Shown here: positions 51,138 to 63,663 of the stretch, one piece after another
Numbering within the stretch: position 1 is the stretch's first letter
Layout: every line of letters starts with the position of its first letter
Source of the DNA: Arthrobacter dokdonellae
GTDB taxonomy: Bacteria > Actinomycetota > Actinomycetes > Actinomycetales > Micrococcaceae
DNA length: 64,000 bases
Assembly: GCF_003268655.1 (NCBI RefSeq)
Contig: NZ_CP029642.1
Location: 4,154,001-4,218,000, forward strand
Direction of reading: 5' to 3'
The notes under the pieces: model-generated
Told to the model about the DNA's origin: nothing
Database searches by the model: none
Seen by the model: only the letters and a program-made list of their open reading frames with translations
Program-made: the position numbers and the translations under genes

Positions 51138-51967
51138 TTTGCTGACTCTCCTAAGTCTGGTTCAAATTCCTCGTCGTCGTGGTGGACGTCGAAGAGTGCG
51201 TCCTGTTCGCGGCGGTAGTCGTCTGCCACCAGCCGCCACCACATGAACACGGCAAATCCGGCAAACACCACCCATTCAACGGCATAAAAGATGTTCAGCC
51301 AGTTGACCTTGCCGTTTTGATCGGTAGCCGTCACGGTGATCCGCACCAGGTCGCCATGGCTCGCGGCAGCCCCGACGTCGTTCCCGGCCACCTGTTCCTG
51401 GTAGGAGACCACAAATGCCGCATAGGTGGTGGTCTGCCACAGGTTGGTCAACTCGGCCGATGACAGTGCACTGACTTGCCCTGCCGGGAGGTTCTTGTCC
51501 AGAACGGGACCCTCGGAGTTAAGCAGGCGGCCCTCAAGCGCCACAGTACCCGTGGGCGGGGCCTTGGCCGCCGCCGCGTCCGGAATCCAGCCCCGGGCCA
51601 CCGGGATCACCAATTCATCGGTGGCCGCCTGCCCGGTGAGCTTGGCTGCGCCGTCCACCACGAAGGCGGTGACCACCCAGAAGCCCGACTTGCCGTCCTG
51701 CATCCTGGACTGCACCACCACCTGCTTGGACGCGTCAAAATGTCCCGTGGCCGTGACCAGCTGGCCCTCTTCGCTTCCGAGCAGCGGCTGGCCGGGCTGG
51801 ATCGTCTTCAGCAGCGGCTGGACCTTCTCCGTGACGGACGGAGGGGCAACGCCGGTTTGCGTGGACCGCGAAAACTGCCACTGGCTCAGCAGGACAAAGA
51901 CGGCCGCGACGGCCAGGGCGAAGACCAGTGCTGCGATCCATTTGGGCTTGACGGCGGTTTTTAACAC
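51134..51967 (-). CDS. SURF1 family protein (cytochrome oxidase biogenesis)
   Basis: From GTG 51967, 277 residues. Two membrane helices flank an extracytoplasmic domain: WIAALVFALAVAAVFVLLSQW at the start and YAVEWVVFAGFAVFMWWRLV near the end. Between them are GQPLLGSEEGQLVTATGHFD and VIPVARGWIP, the SURF1 pattern. These proteins help insert haem a into cytochrome c oxidase subunit I. Upstream ribosome site is weak, so the start is moderately certain. Confidence 0.88.
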   Translation of the reverse strand: MLKTAVKPKWIAALVFALAVAAVFVLLSQWQFSRSTQTGVAPPSVTEKVQPLLKTIQPGQPLLGSEEGQLVTATGHFDASKQVVVQSRMQDGKSGFWVVTAFVVDGAAKLTGQAATDELVIPVARGWIPDAAAAKAPPTGTVALEGRLLNSEGPVLDKNLPAGQVSALSSAELTNLWQTTTYAAFVVSYQEQVAGNDVGAAASHGDLVRITVTATDQNGKVNWLNIFYAVEWVVFAGFAVFMWWRLVADDYRREQDALFDVHHDDEEFEPDLGESAK

Positions 51968-52072
51968 ACTACAACGGTACTTCGTAACCGTGTAGAACAA
52001 CGAATGCGCGGTGGGGTGACGGCGCACCCACGGCGGGCCGCCGCCGCCAGGGGACGTCCCGGCGTCGTGCTC

Positions 52073-52564
52073 CTAGTGGTCAAAGAAAACCAGGGTGGAG
52101 TTGATCAGCTCGGCGATGACCTCTTTATCGTGGGCGCGGCGCAGGGATTCGCGGAAGTTCTCCTTGAAGAGGCTGCGCGCCAGGGTGGCCAGGACCTCCA
52201 GGTGCTCGGAGAACGAGCTGGCCGGGGTGGCGATGAGCAGGACCACTGTGGCGGGGCCGTCCACGGCGCCGAAGTCCAGGCTGTGGCCGAACTTGGTGAC
52301 CCCGACGGCGATGGACGTCTGCGTGACGTAGTCGCTGCGGGCGTGCGGCACGCCAATGCCGCCCGGCAGGCCGGTGGCCATCTGGTGCTCGCGGGCGTTG
52401 ACGTGGCGCAGGAAGCCCGCGAGGTCGCTGACCCTGCCCTGTTCAAAGAGTCTCGCGGCCAGCTGGGCGGCGGCATCTTCCTTGGAATCGGCCACAAGTT
52501 CCAAAATCACAAGGCCGGGGTTGGTCAGTTCGGCGTCGTACCGCTCCAGCAAGCCGTTTGTCAT
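52073..52564 (-). CDS. PTS fructose-type IIA domain protein
   Basis: A 163-residue single-domain EIIA of the mannitol/fructose type with the active-site histidine in GGIGVPHARSDYV. It also has VVLLIATPASSFSEHLEVLATLAR, a conserved core. With no IIB or IIC nearby it may be regulatory. It begins 21 bp after glpD on the same strand, so it is probably in the glpD operon, linking glycerol-3-phosphate use to PTS signalling (inference). Confidence 0.9.
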   Translation of the reverse strand: MTNGLLERYDAELTNPGLVILELVADSKEDAAAQLAARLFEQGRVSDLAGFLRHVNAREHQMATGLPGGIGVPHARSDYVTQTSIAVGVTKFGHSLDFGAVDGPATVVLLIATPASSFSEHLEVLATLARSLFKENFRESLRRAHDKEVIAELINSTLVFFDH

Positions 52565-52584
52565 CAGTACCTTTCAGGTCTGCA

Positions 52585-54324
52585 CTACGTCAGCGGAACG
52601 ATTCCAGGGGCGCCCAGCCGGGCGGCGTCTGCGGTGACGTCGTCGGGCTGCTGCTGGCTAAGCCGTTCGGCTTCAACCCGGGCCAGATAGTGCGCCACCT
52701 CGTTGTCGACCTGGGTTTCACTCCACCCCAAAACGTCCCCCATCAGTCTAGCGGCGACGGGCGCGGCGGACACGCCGCGGTCCCAGGCTTCAATGGAGAT
52801 CCTGGTGCGGCGCGTCAGCACGTCGTTGAGGTGCAGGGCCCCCTCGTGCGTCGTCGCGTAGACCACTTCGGCGCCGAGATAGTCATCGGCACCCGGCAGC
52901 GGCTCGGCCAGTCCGGGGTTTTCGGCCACCAGGTCCAGCACTTCCTGGGCCATGGAGCCGTAGCGGTTGAGCAGGTGTTCCACCCGTGCCACGTGGATGC
53001 CCGACTCGTCGGCCGTGCGGTTCCGGCGGTTCCAGGCCGCCTTGTACCCGCCGGCGCCGAGCAGCGGAATGGTTTCCGTGCAGCTTTCGGGCACCTTCTC
53101 ATCGAGTGCCCGGCCGGCCTCGTCCACGGCATCCTTGCCCATGACCCGGTACGTGGTGAACTTTCCGCCTGCCACCACCACCAGCCCCGGCACGGGATGT
53201 GCGACGACGTGTTCCCGGGACAGCTTGGCCGTCGAGTCGTTCTCCCCGGCCAGGAGGGGACGGAGCCCCGCGTAGACGCCTTCGACGTCTTCGCGGGTCA
53301 GCGGGCGCTTGACCACCTTGTTGACGTGCTCGAGGAGGTAGTCGATGTCCGCGCTGGTGGCGGCCGGATGCGCCTTGTCCAGCTTCCAGTCGGTGTCCGT
53401 GGTGCCGATGATCCAGTGCCGTCCCCACGGGATGACGAACAGCACCGACTTTTCCGTGCGCAGTATGAGGCCGACGGTGGATTGGAACCTGTCGCGGGGA
53501 ACCACCAGATGGATGCCCTTGGACGCCCGGACCTTCAGCTGCCCGCGGTCCGTGACCATGGCCTGGGTTTCATCGGTCCACACACCGGTGGCGTTGATGA
53601 CCTGCTTGGCCCGGATTTCGAATTCCTCGCCGTTCTCCTGATTCTTGACCTTTGCCCCGACCACGCGCTCGCCCTCCCGCAGGAAGTCGATGACCTTGGT
53701 CTGGTTCACGGTGTGCGCGCCGTAGCTCGCGGCGGTGCGGATGATGTTGGCCACCAGCCGCGCGTCGTCAACTTGTGCGTCGTAGTAGCGGATGGAGCCG
53801 ATCATGGCGTCATCCTTGAGGCTGGGCGCCGCACGGAGCGTGCCCCGGCGGGTGAGGTGCTTGTGCATGGGGACGCCGCGGCTGTTGCCGCTGGTCAGGC
53901 CCAAGGTGTCGTATAGGAGGATGCCGGCGCCGACATAGGGGCGTTCGACGAATCGTTTGGTGAGCGGGTAAAGGAACGGCACCGGGCGGACCAGGTGTGG
54001 GGCGATGCGCTGGATGAGCAGGCCGCGCTCCTGCAGCGCCTCCTGCACCAGGGCGAAGTCGAGCATTTCCAGGTAGCGCAGCCCGCCGTGGATGAGCTTT
54101 GACGACCTCGACGACGTTCCCGCCGCCCAGTCGTTAGCCTCCACCAGCCCCACTGTCAGGCCCCGAGTGACTGCGTCGAGGGAGGCTCCCGCACCGACCA
54201 CTCCACCACCAACTATGAGAATGTCCAATTCCTTGCCAGGTTCGGAGGTGGCTTGCAGCACCTTGAGATTTGACTCGCGCGCCGCCGGACCCAAATTGCC
54301 GCTGGGATGGGGTGAAACAGACAT
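52585..54324 (-). CDS. glpD: Aerobic glycerol-3-phosphate dehydrogenase
   Basis: This 579-residue FAD enzyme oxidises glycerol-3-phosphate to dihydroxyacetone phosphate, passing electrons to the quinone pool. FAD-binding ILIVGGGVVGAGASLDAVTRG comes about 35 residues in, then SSRSSKLIHGGLRYLE, the classic GlpD signature, and KGIHLVVPR and GGKFTTYRVM. The start ATG 54324 has AGGAGG 6 bases upstream; the ORF further upstream is a shadow. Length matches actinobacterial GlpD. Confidence 0.95.
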   Translation of the reverse strand: MSVSPHPSGNLGPAARESNLKVLQATSEPGKELDILIVGGGVVGAGASLDAVTRGLTVGLVEANDWAAGTSSRSSKLIHGGLRYLEMLDFALVQEALQERGLLIQRIAPHLVRPVPFLYPLTKRFVERPYVGAGILLYDTLGLTSGNSRGVPMHKHLTRRGTLRAAPSLKDDAMIGSIRYYDAQVDDARLVANIIRTAASYGAHTVNQTKVIDFLREGERVVGAKVKNQENGEEFEIRAKQVINATGVWTDETQAMVTDRGQLKVRASKGIHLVVPRDRFQSTVGLILRTEKSVLFVIPWGRHWIIGTTDTDWKLDKAHPAATSADIDYLLEHVNKVVKRPLTREDVEGVYAGLRPLLAGENDSTAKLSREHVVAHPVPGLVVVAGGKFTTYRVMGKDAVDEAGRALDEKVPESCTETIPLLGAGGYKAAWNRRNRTADESGIHVARVEHLLNRYGSMAQEVLDLVAENPGLAEPLPGADDYLGAEVVYATTHEGALHLNDVLTRRTRISIEAWDRGVSAAPVAARLMGDVLGWSETQVDNEVAHYLARVEAERLSQQQPDDVTADAARLGAPGIVPLT

Positions 54325-54730
54325 CTCGGACCTCCTGGAGATACGACTAGCTGACACTAAAAACCTTACGCGGTTGCCATCCAGAAAGGCAGTGGGGGCA
54401 AACCGCCGCGTGTTCACGGGGGTCTTGCACCGCCGGGACCGGTCCGCCGAGCGTGTCGGACCCCGTCCCCGCCCGTCCCCGATGCGCCCCCGCAGCGCCG
54501 CGGCTTGGTGTGTCAAGGGCTTAAAAACGGCGCCCAGGCGCACTCCGCCCCACATTACGCCGGAACAGCGCCACGTCACGAGGGACGATGCGCCTTCTGC
54601 CCCCACTTCATGGGTTCGGCAGGGCTGTGGATAAGTTGTGGCCGGTGTCACATATCTGGGGTAGCTTGTTGTTTAGCTGAAACAGGGTCCGGTCAGGACG
54701 GGCCCTTCCACCAGGCTCGCGGGGGCTCGC
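54325..54730. other. 406-bp intergenic region between glpD and the lipoprotein gene
   Basis: Divergent intergenic region, GC-rich, so it must hold promoters for both genes; I find no convincing pair by eye. A TTGACA-like hexamer lies on the minus strand (TGTCAA at about 54513-54518 on the plus strand) without a good -10. No coding sequence seen. Confidence 0.4.
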
Positions 54731-55465
54731 ATGATGACCAGCAGTTCGCACTCACAACCACATCCAGCCCAAGAACGCCGGCCCCGTCGGAGGCCCCGCC
54801 ACGGCCTGAGAGTACGTGCCGCCCTGGCTGCCGCCGCACTGGTCCTCGCCGCCGGGCTTGCCCTCACCGGCTGCACCCATTCGGGCGCCCCGCCCAACGC
54901 GGCAAACAGCCCGACGGCGGCATCGACAACATCCGCGCCGGTAGCCACCAGCGCTGCACCCACGCCGGCACCGAGCCCGGTCTACCAGCCCGCCACGGCC
55001 AACGGCCCCGCGCAAAACGTTCCCGTCCCCGTCCTGCCCGCCAAGGCCAAGGAGTTCTCCAAAGCCGGGCTCGAAGCCTTCGCGCGCTATTGGTACTCCA
55101 CGCTCGGCTACGCCTTCGAGACGGGCGACGCGAAACCCATGATGGCCATTAGTAATCCGGAATGCAAACCCTGCACGGCGATGAAGAGGGCCGTGCAGAA
55201 TAACCATGCCGCGGACAAGTGGATCATGGGTGGACAAATCGTTGTCCAGAGTGTGTCGGGAAACATTGACCCAGCGCCCGATGGCAGCTACCAGACCATA
55301 ACTATGGTTCGGCAAGAGCACGTAAAGTACTTCAATGCCGACAAGAGTCTTTCCGAAGACATGGGGGTAACAACCTCCGTTGCGGACATCGTTGTCACTC
55401 ACTACGTCAATGGCCATTGGATCGCCGACACTGTGGAGCACCTTCAAGGCAGCAAGGTCGGCTGA
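54731..55465 (+). CDS. Secreted lipoprotein (DUF6318-like)
   Basis: This 244-residue protein has a twin-arginine-rich basic start, a hydrophobic signal segment and the lipobox LALTGC at about residues 43-48, then a Pro/Ala/Thr linker and a folded domain from about residue 95. The domain contains FARYWYSTLGYAFETGDAKPM and ISNPECKPCTAM, features of the DUF6318 family. It is probably anchored outside the membrane. A related secreted gene starts 2 bp after its stop. Confidence 0.78.
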   Translation: MMTSSSHSQPHPAQERRPRRRPRHGLRVRAALAAAALVLAAGLALTGCTHSGAPPNAANSPTAASTTSAPVATSAAPTPAPSPVYQPATANGPAQNVPVPVLPAKAKEFSKAGLEAFARYWYSTLGYAFETGDAKPMMAISNPECKPCTAMKRAVQNNHAADKWIMGGQIVVQSVSGNIDPAPDGSYQTITMVRQEHVKYFNADKSLSEDMGVTTSVADIVVTHYVNGHWIADTVEHLQGSKVG

Positions 55466-55466
55466 G

Positions 55467-56360
55467 ATGAGGCGTCGACACCTGTGGACGGCCTCGATAC
55501 TCGCCTTGCTCGCGACGCAAGTTCTACCCTGCATGCCAAGCGTCGCCGAGGGCTCAGACCATGTCACATGGAACGATTCGGGCACCAAGTCACTCGTTTG
55601 GCAGCAGCTGCCCGGAGAAACGGATCACTGGGGTCAACTCCCATCTGCCGTGACCACCGACCCCTATATCTACCAATACAAACTCGCCTGCATGGCTGCC
55701 GATCAGGCCATGTACCCGGCGTGTTCAGCCAGCCTGCCCGAATGCAAGCAAGCCAAGAATGGAACAGCCGTCTACTGGTACCACTCACTGAGGATCCTGG
55801 CAAATCCTGTTTGGGTCTTCGATTCCGGCCCGTCTTGCATCTACGACGAGAAGCCTGTTGACATCCTTAAGGAGATCGCCGCGCAAATCAGCCACGAATT
55901 ACAAAAGTCACCCATCCAACCTGCCACGGTCGGCTCCCAGCCCGGCCCCCACACCCTCCGCGGACAGGAAACCAACTTCTACGCCGACGCCTCAGAACAA
56001 CAATTCAATCTCACCCTGCTCGGCCAAAAAGTCCACATCACCGCCACGCCCGCCACTTACACCTGGAATTACGGCGACGGCACCCTTTGGGGACCGACGA
56101 TCAGCGCGGGTGCACCACTGCCCGACGACAGAATCGGCGAACAAACCAAAACCAGCCACGTCTACACCGCCACCGGCAAATACGCCATCACCGTCACCAC
56201 CCACTTCAACGGCGTCTACAGCGTCAACGGCGGACCCGCCCTTCCCATCCCCGAACAAGGCCACTTCACCTCAAACCCTCTCGGTCTGACCGTCTGGCGC
56301 GCCGTCACGAAAAACTATGCCGACGACTGCAACCAAAACCCCGCGGGCGTCGGCTGCTAG
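55467..56360 (+). CDS. Secreted protein with PKD-like domain
   Basis: This 297-residue protein has a signal peptide (MRRRHLWTASILALLATQ), a cysteine-containing middle region, and a PKD-like beta sandwich near the C-terminus: TYTWNYGDGT, then TSHVYTATGKYAITVTTHFNGVYSVNG. Such domains mediate binding on the cell surface. ATG 55467 was chosen because it begins at the signal peptide, 2 bp after the lipoprotein gene, so both are in one operon. Function unknown. Confidence 0.8.
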   Translation: MRRRHLWTASILALLATQVLPCMPSVAEGSDHVTWNDSGTKSLVWQQLPGETDHWGQLPSAVTTDPYIYQYKLACMAADQAMYPACSASLPECKQAKNGTAVYWYHSLRILANPVWVFDSGPSCIYDEKPVDILKEIAAQISHELQKSPIQPATVGSQPGPHTLRGQETNFYADASEQQFNLTLLGQKVHITATPATYTWNYGDGTLWGPTISAGAPLPDDRIGEQTKTSHVYTATGKYAITVTTHFNGVYSVNGGPALPIPEQGHFTSNPLGLTVWRAVTKNYADDCNQNPAGVGC

Positions 56361-56413
56361 GCAAACCAACCGGCGTCGGCAGCGACGACGCAAATTGAGA
56401 AGAAACCAAAAGA

Positions 56414-56441
56414 GCGCCCCGGCCACAACGGCCCGGGGCGC
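56414..56441 (-). terminator. Intrinsic terminator for guaB3
   Basis: GCGCCCCGGCC (56414-56424) pairs with GGCCCGGGGCGC (56430-56441) with one bulge. On the minus strand it is followed by TCTTTTGG, a short T-rich run. It lies between the convergent secreted-protein and guaB3 genes. Confidence 0.7.
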
Positions 56442-56458
56442 CCCGACTACTGACAAAA

Positions 56459-57583
56459 CTAAGGCGAAACCAGCACCTCGACGCGCTGGAATTCCTTCAG
56501 GTCGGAATAGCCCGTGGTGGCCATCGACCGGCGCAGGGCCCCGATCAGGTTCGAGGCGCCGTCGGCCGAGTGGGCCGGGCCGTGAAGCACCTCGGCGAGC
56601 GTTCCCACGGTGCCCATCCTGACCCTGTGGCCCCGCGGAAGCTCTTGGTGGTGCGCTTCCGCACCCCAGTGCCAGCCCTGTCCTGGGGCCTCGGCCGCGC
56701 GGGACAGCGCGGCCCCGAGCATGACGGCGTCGGCGCCCATGGCGATGGCCTTGACGATATCGCCGCTGGAGCCCATGCCGCCGTCGGCAATCACGTGTAC
56801 GTAGCGCCCGCCCGACTCATCCATGTAGTCGCGGCGCGCTGCGGCAACGTCCGAGATGGCGCTGGCCATGGGCGAGCGAATGCCCAGGGCCCGGCGGGTG
56901 GTGGTGGACGCGCCCCCGCCAAAACCGACCAGCACGCCGGCGGCGCCAGTCCGCATCAGGTGCAGCGCGGGCGTGTAGCCAGCAGCGCCGCCGACGATGA
57001 CGGGCACGTCAAGTTCGTAAATGAACTGCTTGAGATTAAGCGGCTCGGTGGACTTCGAGACGTGCTCGGCGGACACGGTGGTCCCGCGGATCACGAAAAT
57101 GTCGACTCCTGCGGCGACCACGGTCTTGTAGAACTCCTGCGTGCGTCCCGGCGTCAGCGAGCCGGCGACGGTCACGCCTGATGCGCGGATCTCCGCCAGG
57201 CGCTGGGTGATCAGCTCGGGCAGGATCGGCGCGCTGTAGAGCTGCTGCATGCGCAGTGTGGATTCGGGGTCAACCACGGAGCCTTCAAGCTGGGCAATCT
57301 CGTCCAACACCGGCTGCGGGTTTTCATAGCGGGTCCAGAGTCCTTCGAGGTCCAGGACGCCGAGGCCGCCGAGCTTTCCGAGCGAAATGGCGGTTTCCGG
57401 CGACATGACCGAGTCCATGGGCGCGCCGATGACGGGAGTTTCAAACTGGTACGCGTCGATCTGCCACTTTACGGAAACATCCTTGGGGTCGCGCGTCCTT
57501 CGGGAAGGGACAATCGCGATGTCATCCAGGGTGTAGGCACGGCGCCCACGCTTGCCACGGCCGATCTCGATCTCATAAGTCAC
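56459..57583 (-). CDS. guaB3: GuaB3 family IMP dehydrogenase-related protein
   Basis: This 374-residue TIM-barrel protein of the IMPDH/GMP reductase family starts MTYEIEIGRGKRGRRAYTLDD, has VIGAPMDSVMSPETA, and ends with the GMP/IMP-binding segment ADGGMGSSGDIVKAIAMGAD. It lacks CBS domains. The loop where IMPDH has its catalytic Cys reads GFGGGASTTTRR, with no Cys, as in other GuaB3 proteins. The reaction is therefore not classical IMP oxidation. Typical of actinobacteria, next to guaB. Confidence 0.92.
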   Translation of the reverse strand: MTYEIEIGRGKRGRRAYTLDDIAIVPSRRTRDPKDVSVKWQIDAYQFETPVIGAPMDSVMSPETAISLGKLGGLGVLDLEGLWTRYENPQPVLDEIAQLEGSVVDPESTLRMQQLYSAPILPELITQRLAEIRASGVTVAGSLTPGRTQEFYKTVVAAGVDIFVIRGTTVSAEHVSKSTEPLNLKQFIYELDVPVIVGGAAGYTPALHLMRTGAAGVLVGFGGGASTTTRRALGIRSPMASAISDVAAARRDYMDESGGRYVHVIADGGMGSSGDIVKAIAMGADAVMLGAALSRAAEAPGQGWHWGAEAHHQELPRGHRVRMGTVGTLAEVLHGPAHSADGASNLIGALRRSMATTGYSDLKEFQRVEVLVSP

Positions 57584-57744
57584 GCCCCTAGCCTATCCCA
57601 GCAGGGCCCTCGGCCCGGAAACCCCCCAGCCCGGCCACGTTCGCGCAAGGGGGTCTCTTCGCGCGAGCGGGCCGCCCAGTGTAGAAAATGATTTCATGAA
57701 CCGCTCCACCTACGAACGGCCGCCCGCCAGATAAGCTTGCGCGC

Positions 57745-58362
57745 ATGAGCGAAACCGAATTGCGCATGACCGACCACGAGCTTCTGGCCCTGCTTTCCAT
57801 GACCCCCACCGAGTCGGCGGCCACGACTTTGGGGCTGTTCCGTCTGGACCAGCATGCCGACAACGAACTGCTGCAGAACGCGGGCCTTACCACCCTGCTG
57901 GTCCGCGGGCTGGCCGAGACGCAGGGGGAGATAATTGTTCCCGTCGAACGTTGCGCCGTCGTGGGCACGGTGCTCTCGCAGGCGCAGGAATGGCTGGAAA
58001 TTTCCCTGACCACGCCATCCACCGACCACGTGCTCTTTGCCGCCGGTTCCAACGTCGGGGCCGTTTTGCTGAGCCTAAGCCCCTTCGGCGTGCACGAGAT
58101 CCAGCCCATCGAATCCGGTACCGCCATGCTGGCGCTGGGCCTGCATCTCTGCCGCGAATACTTGGTGGGCGCAGCCGAAGGACTTCCTGCCACCGCCGTC
58201 GTCAAGAGAGTGCGCGTCGGCCGCGAACCCGTCGTCGTCCAGCTGCGCGCCGTCGAATCCGAGAAATGGACATTGCGCTCCGGCGACGAGTCCGAGTTCA
58301 CGGAAGAAGAAGTAGCCGCGGAGGATGCGCTGGTCCGCTTCGAGTCCGCCCTTAACGCCTGA
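57745..58362 (+). CDS. Hypothetical protein, possibly of the ESX/EspG-like accessory type
   Basis: A 205-residue soluble protein with an acidic N-terminus, a central beta-rich part (DHVLFAAGSNVGAVLLSLSPFGVHEI) and a C-terminal acidic helix. No catalytic motif. I do not recognise a family with confidence. It lies between guaB3 and guaB and ends before a repeat block. Confidence 0.65.
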   Translation: MSETELRMTDHELLALLSMTPTESAATTLGLFRLDQHADNELLQNAGLTTLLVRGLAETQGEIIVPVERCAVVGTVLSQAQEWLEISLTTPSTDHVLFAAGSNVGAVLLSLSPFGVHEIQPIESGTAMLALGLHLCREYLVGAAEGLPATAVVKRVRVGREPVVVQLRAVESEKWTLRSGDESEFTEEEVAAEDALVRFESALNA

Positions 58363-58389
58363 TTCCGCAGACGTCCGACATCACCACAT

Positions 58390-58482
58390 CCGTGAGGTGG
58401 TGATCTCCAACCTCAACGGCCCGTGAGGTGGTGATCTCCAACCTCAACGGCCCGAGGGGTGGTGACCTCCAACCTCGACGGC
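58390..58482. repeat. Three 31-bp tandem repeats between convergent genes
   Basis: Units at 58390-58420, 58421-58451 and 58452-58482 share GAGGTGGTGATCTCCAACCT; the first two are identical, the third has four changes. Each unit contains an imperfect inverted repeat (GAGGT...ACCTC). It sits between the convergent hypothetical gene and guaB, so it may terminate transcription of both. Confidence 0.85.
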
Positions 58483-58497
58483 CTGCGGCCGCGCCGG

Positions 58498-60102
<1,605 letters not shown>

Positions 60103-60168
60103 CTAAAACGAATCGGCCGCTGGCCCTATTCCCCGCCATCTGGCGGTGTGCGCCACATCGGGCCGCGC

Positions 60169-60432
60169 TCACCTGGACCATTTGGTCGCGGCGAGGATGC
60201 GCTGCTCGAGGTCCGTCGCCATCGTCTTGACGTAGACCCAGGTCAGGTGGTTGTCGTCGAGGTACACCAGGACGTTGCCGACGACGGCGTCACAGGTGGA
60301 GTCCCTGCAGAGCCTGTCCTTGAGGCAGGAACCTGCGCTGCCCCGCAGCGTCGGCACCCACGACGGGCTCGGTTGCGCGCCGCCCCTTGCGTTTGGCCGG
60401 GTCCAGCGTTCCAATCGACATGCAACAGGCAC
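60169..60432 (-). pseudogene. C-terminal remnant of an SGNH-domain acyltransferase
   Basis: The last 60 residues read LCRDSTCDAVVGNVLVYLDD then NHLTWVYVKTMATDLEQRIL, the C-terminus of OafA/YrhL-type acyltransferases with the SGNH Asp-His pair (DDNHLT). About 500 further residues expected upstream are missing, because the DUF389 gene begins at 60590. The N-terminal part of the ORF is unrelated sequence. Probably a truncated, dead gene. Confidence 0.6.
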
Positions 60433-60589
60433 TTTCAGGTTGTCGGCCCCGTCACGGACGGCCGGAAATTCCTATCCACGCTACCAACGCCGGGCCGGAC
60501 AGCCGCAATTCGTGAGCCCGGACACATCCGCGCTGCCGCAGTGTCTCGTAGAATCTGTCCCACACCCGCCGGCAAGCAAAAGGAACCCG

Positions 60590-61588
60590 ATGGCCCTGCA
60601 AATCCGCATTGTTACCCCCTCGGACCTCACCGGGTCCGTGGTGTCAATTGCCCGCGGCCATCCGGGCGTTTCGGAAATATCCGTCTTGTCCGGCGCATCG
60701 ATGGTGCCCGCCGGCGATGTCATTGTCCTGCAGGCCGTTCGCGAAAGCGTGGAGATGCTTCTGCAAAAACTGCACACCCTCAACATCGCCAAGGTTGGGT
60801 CCGTCAGCGTCACGGCCCCGGAGCTGGTCATCTCCGAGCGGCTGGATGCGGCCGAGGAGGAAGTGGCCGGTGACGGGGCCGACGCCATCATCTGGGACGA
60901 GGTGGAACAGGACACCAGCGACGACTCCAAGTTGACGTGGAGCTACCTGGCATTCCTGGCCATCGCCGTCCAGCTGGCAGGAATCGGCATCGTCACGGAT
61001 TCCACCATTGCCATTGTCGGGGCCATGGTGGTGGGCCCGGAGTTTGGGCCTCTGGCCGGCCTTGCCCTGGCCCTTGTGGACCGGCGGTGGAAGCTGGCGC
61101 GCCGTGCCGCGGCTGCCCTGTGCATCGGCTTTCCCCTTGCCATGGTCCTCGCGGCCCTGGCCGCGGCGGCCTCCAGCCGGCTGGGTCTGTTCAATCCCGC
61201 CGATGTCCTCGGGAACAACCGGGCCACGGAGTTCATCTACCACCCCGGGCCCTATTCCTTCATCGTGGCGGTGCTGGCCGGCGCGGCAGGCATGCTGTCA
61301 CTCATCGGCAAGAAGTCCGCTGCCCTGGTGGGGGTGTTCATTTCGGTCACTACAGTCCCGGCCGCGGGGTACGTTGCCGTGGCGCTGGTGCTCGGCGAGC
61401 CGGGCAGGGCCGGCGGCTCAGCCTTGCAGCTGCTCCTAAATGTGGCCGGCATTGTCATAAGCGCGGCCGTGGTGCTGCTCGCCTACCGCCTGGTTCGACG
61501 CCGGCGCCCGGCGCCCACGCGCTACTCGGCGGAGTACGCGCAAGTGGCCATCGGCGGCGTAGGGGTCCGCAGCGCGTTTCGCCGCTGA
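60590..61588 (+). CDS. DUF389 family membrane protein
   Basis: This 332-residue protein has a cytoplasmic N-terminal domain (about 1-105) and five or six membrane helices. The DUF389 core is SKLTWSYLAFLAIAVQLAGI then DSTIAIVGAMVVGPEFGPLAGLALAL. AAAAGGAA lies just upstream of the ATG. Members are conserved in actinobacteria, with no established function. A strong terminator follows. Confidence 0.9.
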   Translation: MALQIRIVTPSDLTGSVVSIARGHPGVSEISVLSGASMVPAGDVIVLQAVRESVEMLLQKLHTLNIAKVGSVSVTAPELVISERLDAAEEEVAGDGADAIIWDEVEQDTSDDSKLTWSYLAFLAIAVQLAGIGIVTDSTIAIVGAMVVGPEFGPLAGLALALVDRRWKLARRAAAALCIGFPLAMVLAALAAAASSRLGLFNPADVLGNNRATEFIYHPGPYSFIVAVLAGAAGMLSLIGKKSAALVGVFISVTTVPAAGYVAVALVLGEPGRAGGSALQLLLNVAGIVISAAVVLLAYRLVRRRRPAPTRYSAEYAQVAIGGVGVRSAFRR

Positions 61589-61595
61589 ACACAAG

Positions 61596-61661
61596 AATTG
61601 CCGCCGTTCCCGCAAAATGCCGCCGGTATATCGGTGGCAATGTGCGGGAACGGCGGCAATT
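61596..61661. terminator. Strong bidirectional terminator between DUF389 and groEL
   Basis: AATTGCCGCCGTTCCCGCA (61596-61614) and its perfect 19-bp complement at 61643-61661, followed by T-rich sequence on both strands (TTTT after 61661; AATTCTTGTG on the other side). A 28-nt loop. It separates the convergent DUF389 and groEL genes. Confidence 0.88.
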
Positions 61662-61684
61662 TTTACGCGGGCCCCAGCTAAGCG

Positions 61685-63304
<1,620 letters not shown>

Positions 63305-63366
63305 TCACGCAAAGGCCCCGCGGCGTGACCGTGTCCGGTCCCGGGCGCGGGGCTTTCACAAAGTGG

Positions 63367-63663
63367 TTACTTTACGACGATGGCCAGCACGTCACGGGCC
63401 GAAAGCACCAGCAGCTCTTCGCCGCCGGTCTTTACTTCGGTTCCACCGTACTTGGAGTAGATGACGACGTCGCCGACGGCAACATCGATCGGGACGCGGT
63501 TGCCGTTGTCGTCAACGCGGCCGGGGCCCACTGCCACAACTTCGCCCTCCTGGGGCTTTTCCTTGGCAGTGTCCGGGATGACCAGCCCGGAAGCGGTGGT
63601 CTGCTCTGCTTCGAGCTGGCGGACAACAATACGATCCTCAAGAGGCTTAATAGAGACCGACAC
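63367..63663 (-). CDS. groES: 10-kDa co-chaperonin GroES
   Basis: This 98-residue protein is complete: [20 protein letters not shown], the mobile-loop region [20 protein letters not shown] and [19 protein letters not shown]. The GTG start has GGGGAGG upstream. It caps the GroEL ring. It is first in the operon with groEL 74 bp later, and the two CIRCE sites lie about 120-190 bp upstream. Confidence 0.96.
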   Translation of the reverse strand: MSVSIKPLEDRIVVRQLEAEQTTASGLVIPDTAKEKPQEGEVVAVGPGRVDDNGNRVPIDVAVGDVVIYSKYGGTEVKTGGEELLVLSARDVLAIVVK

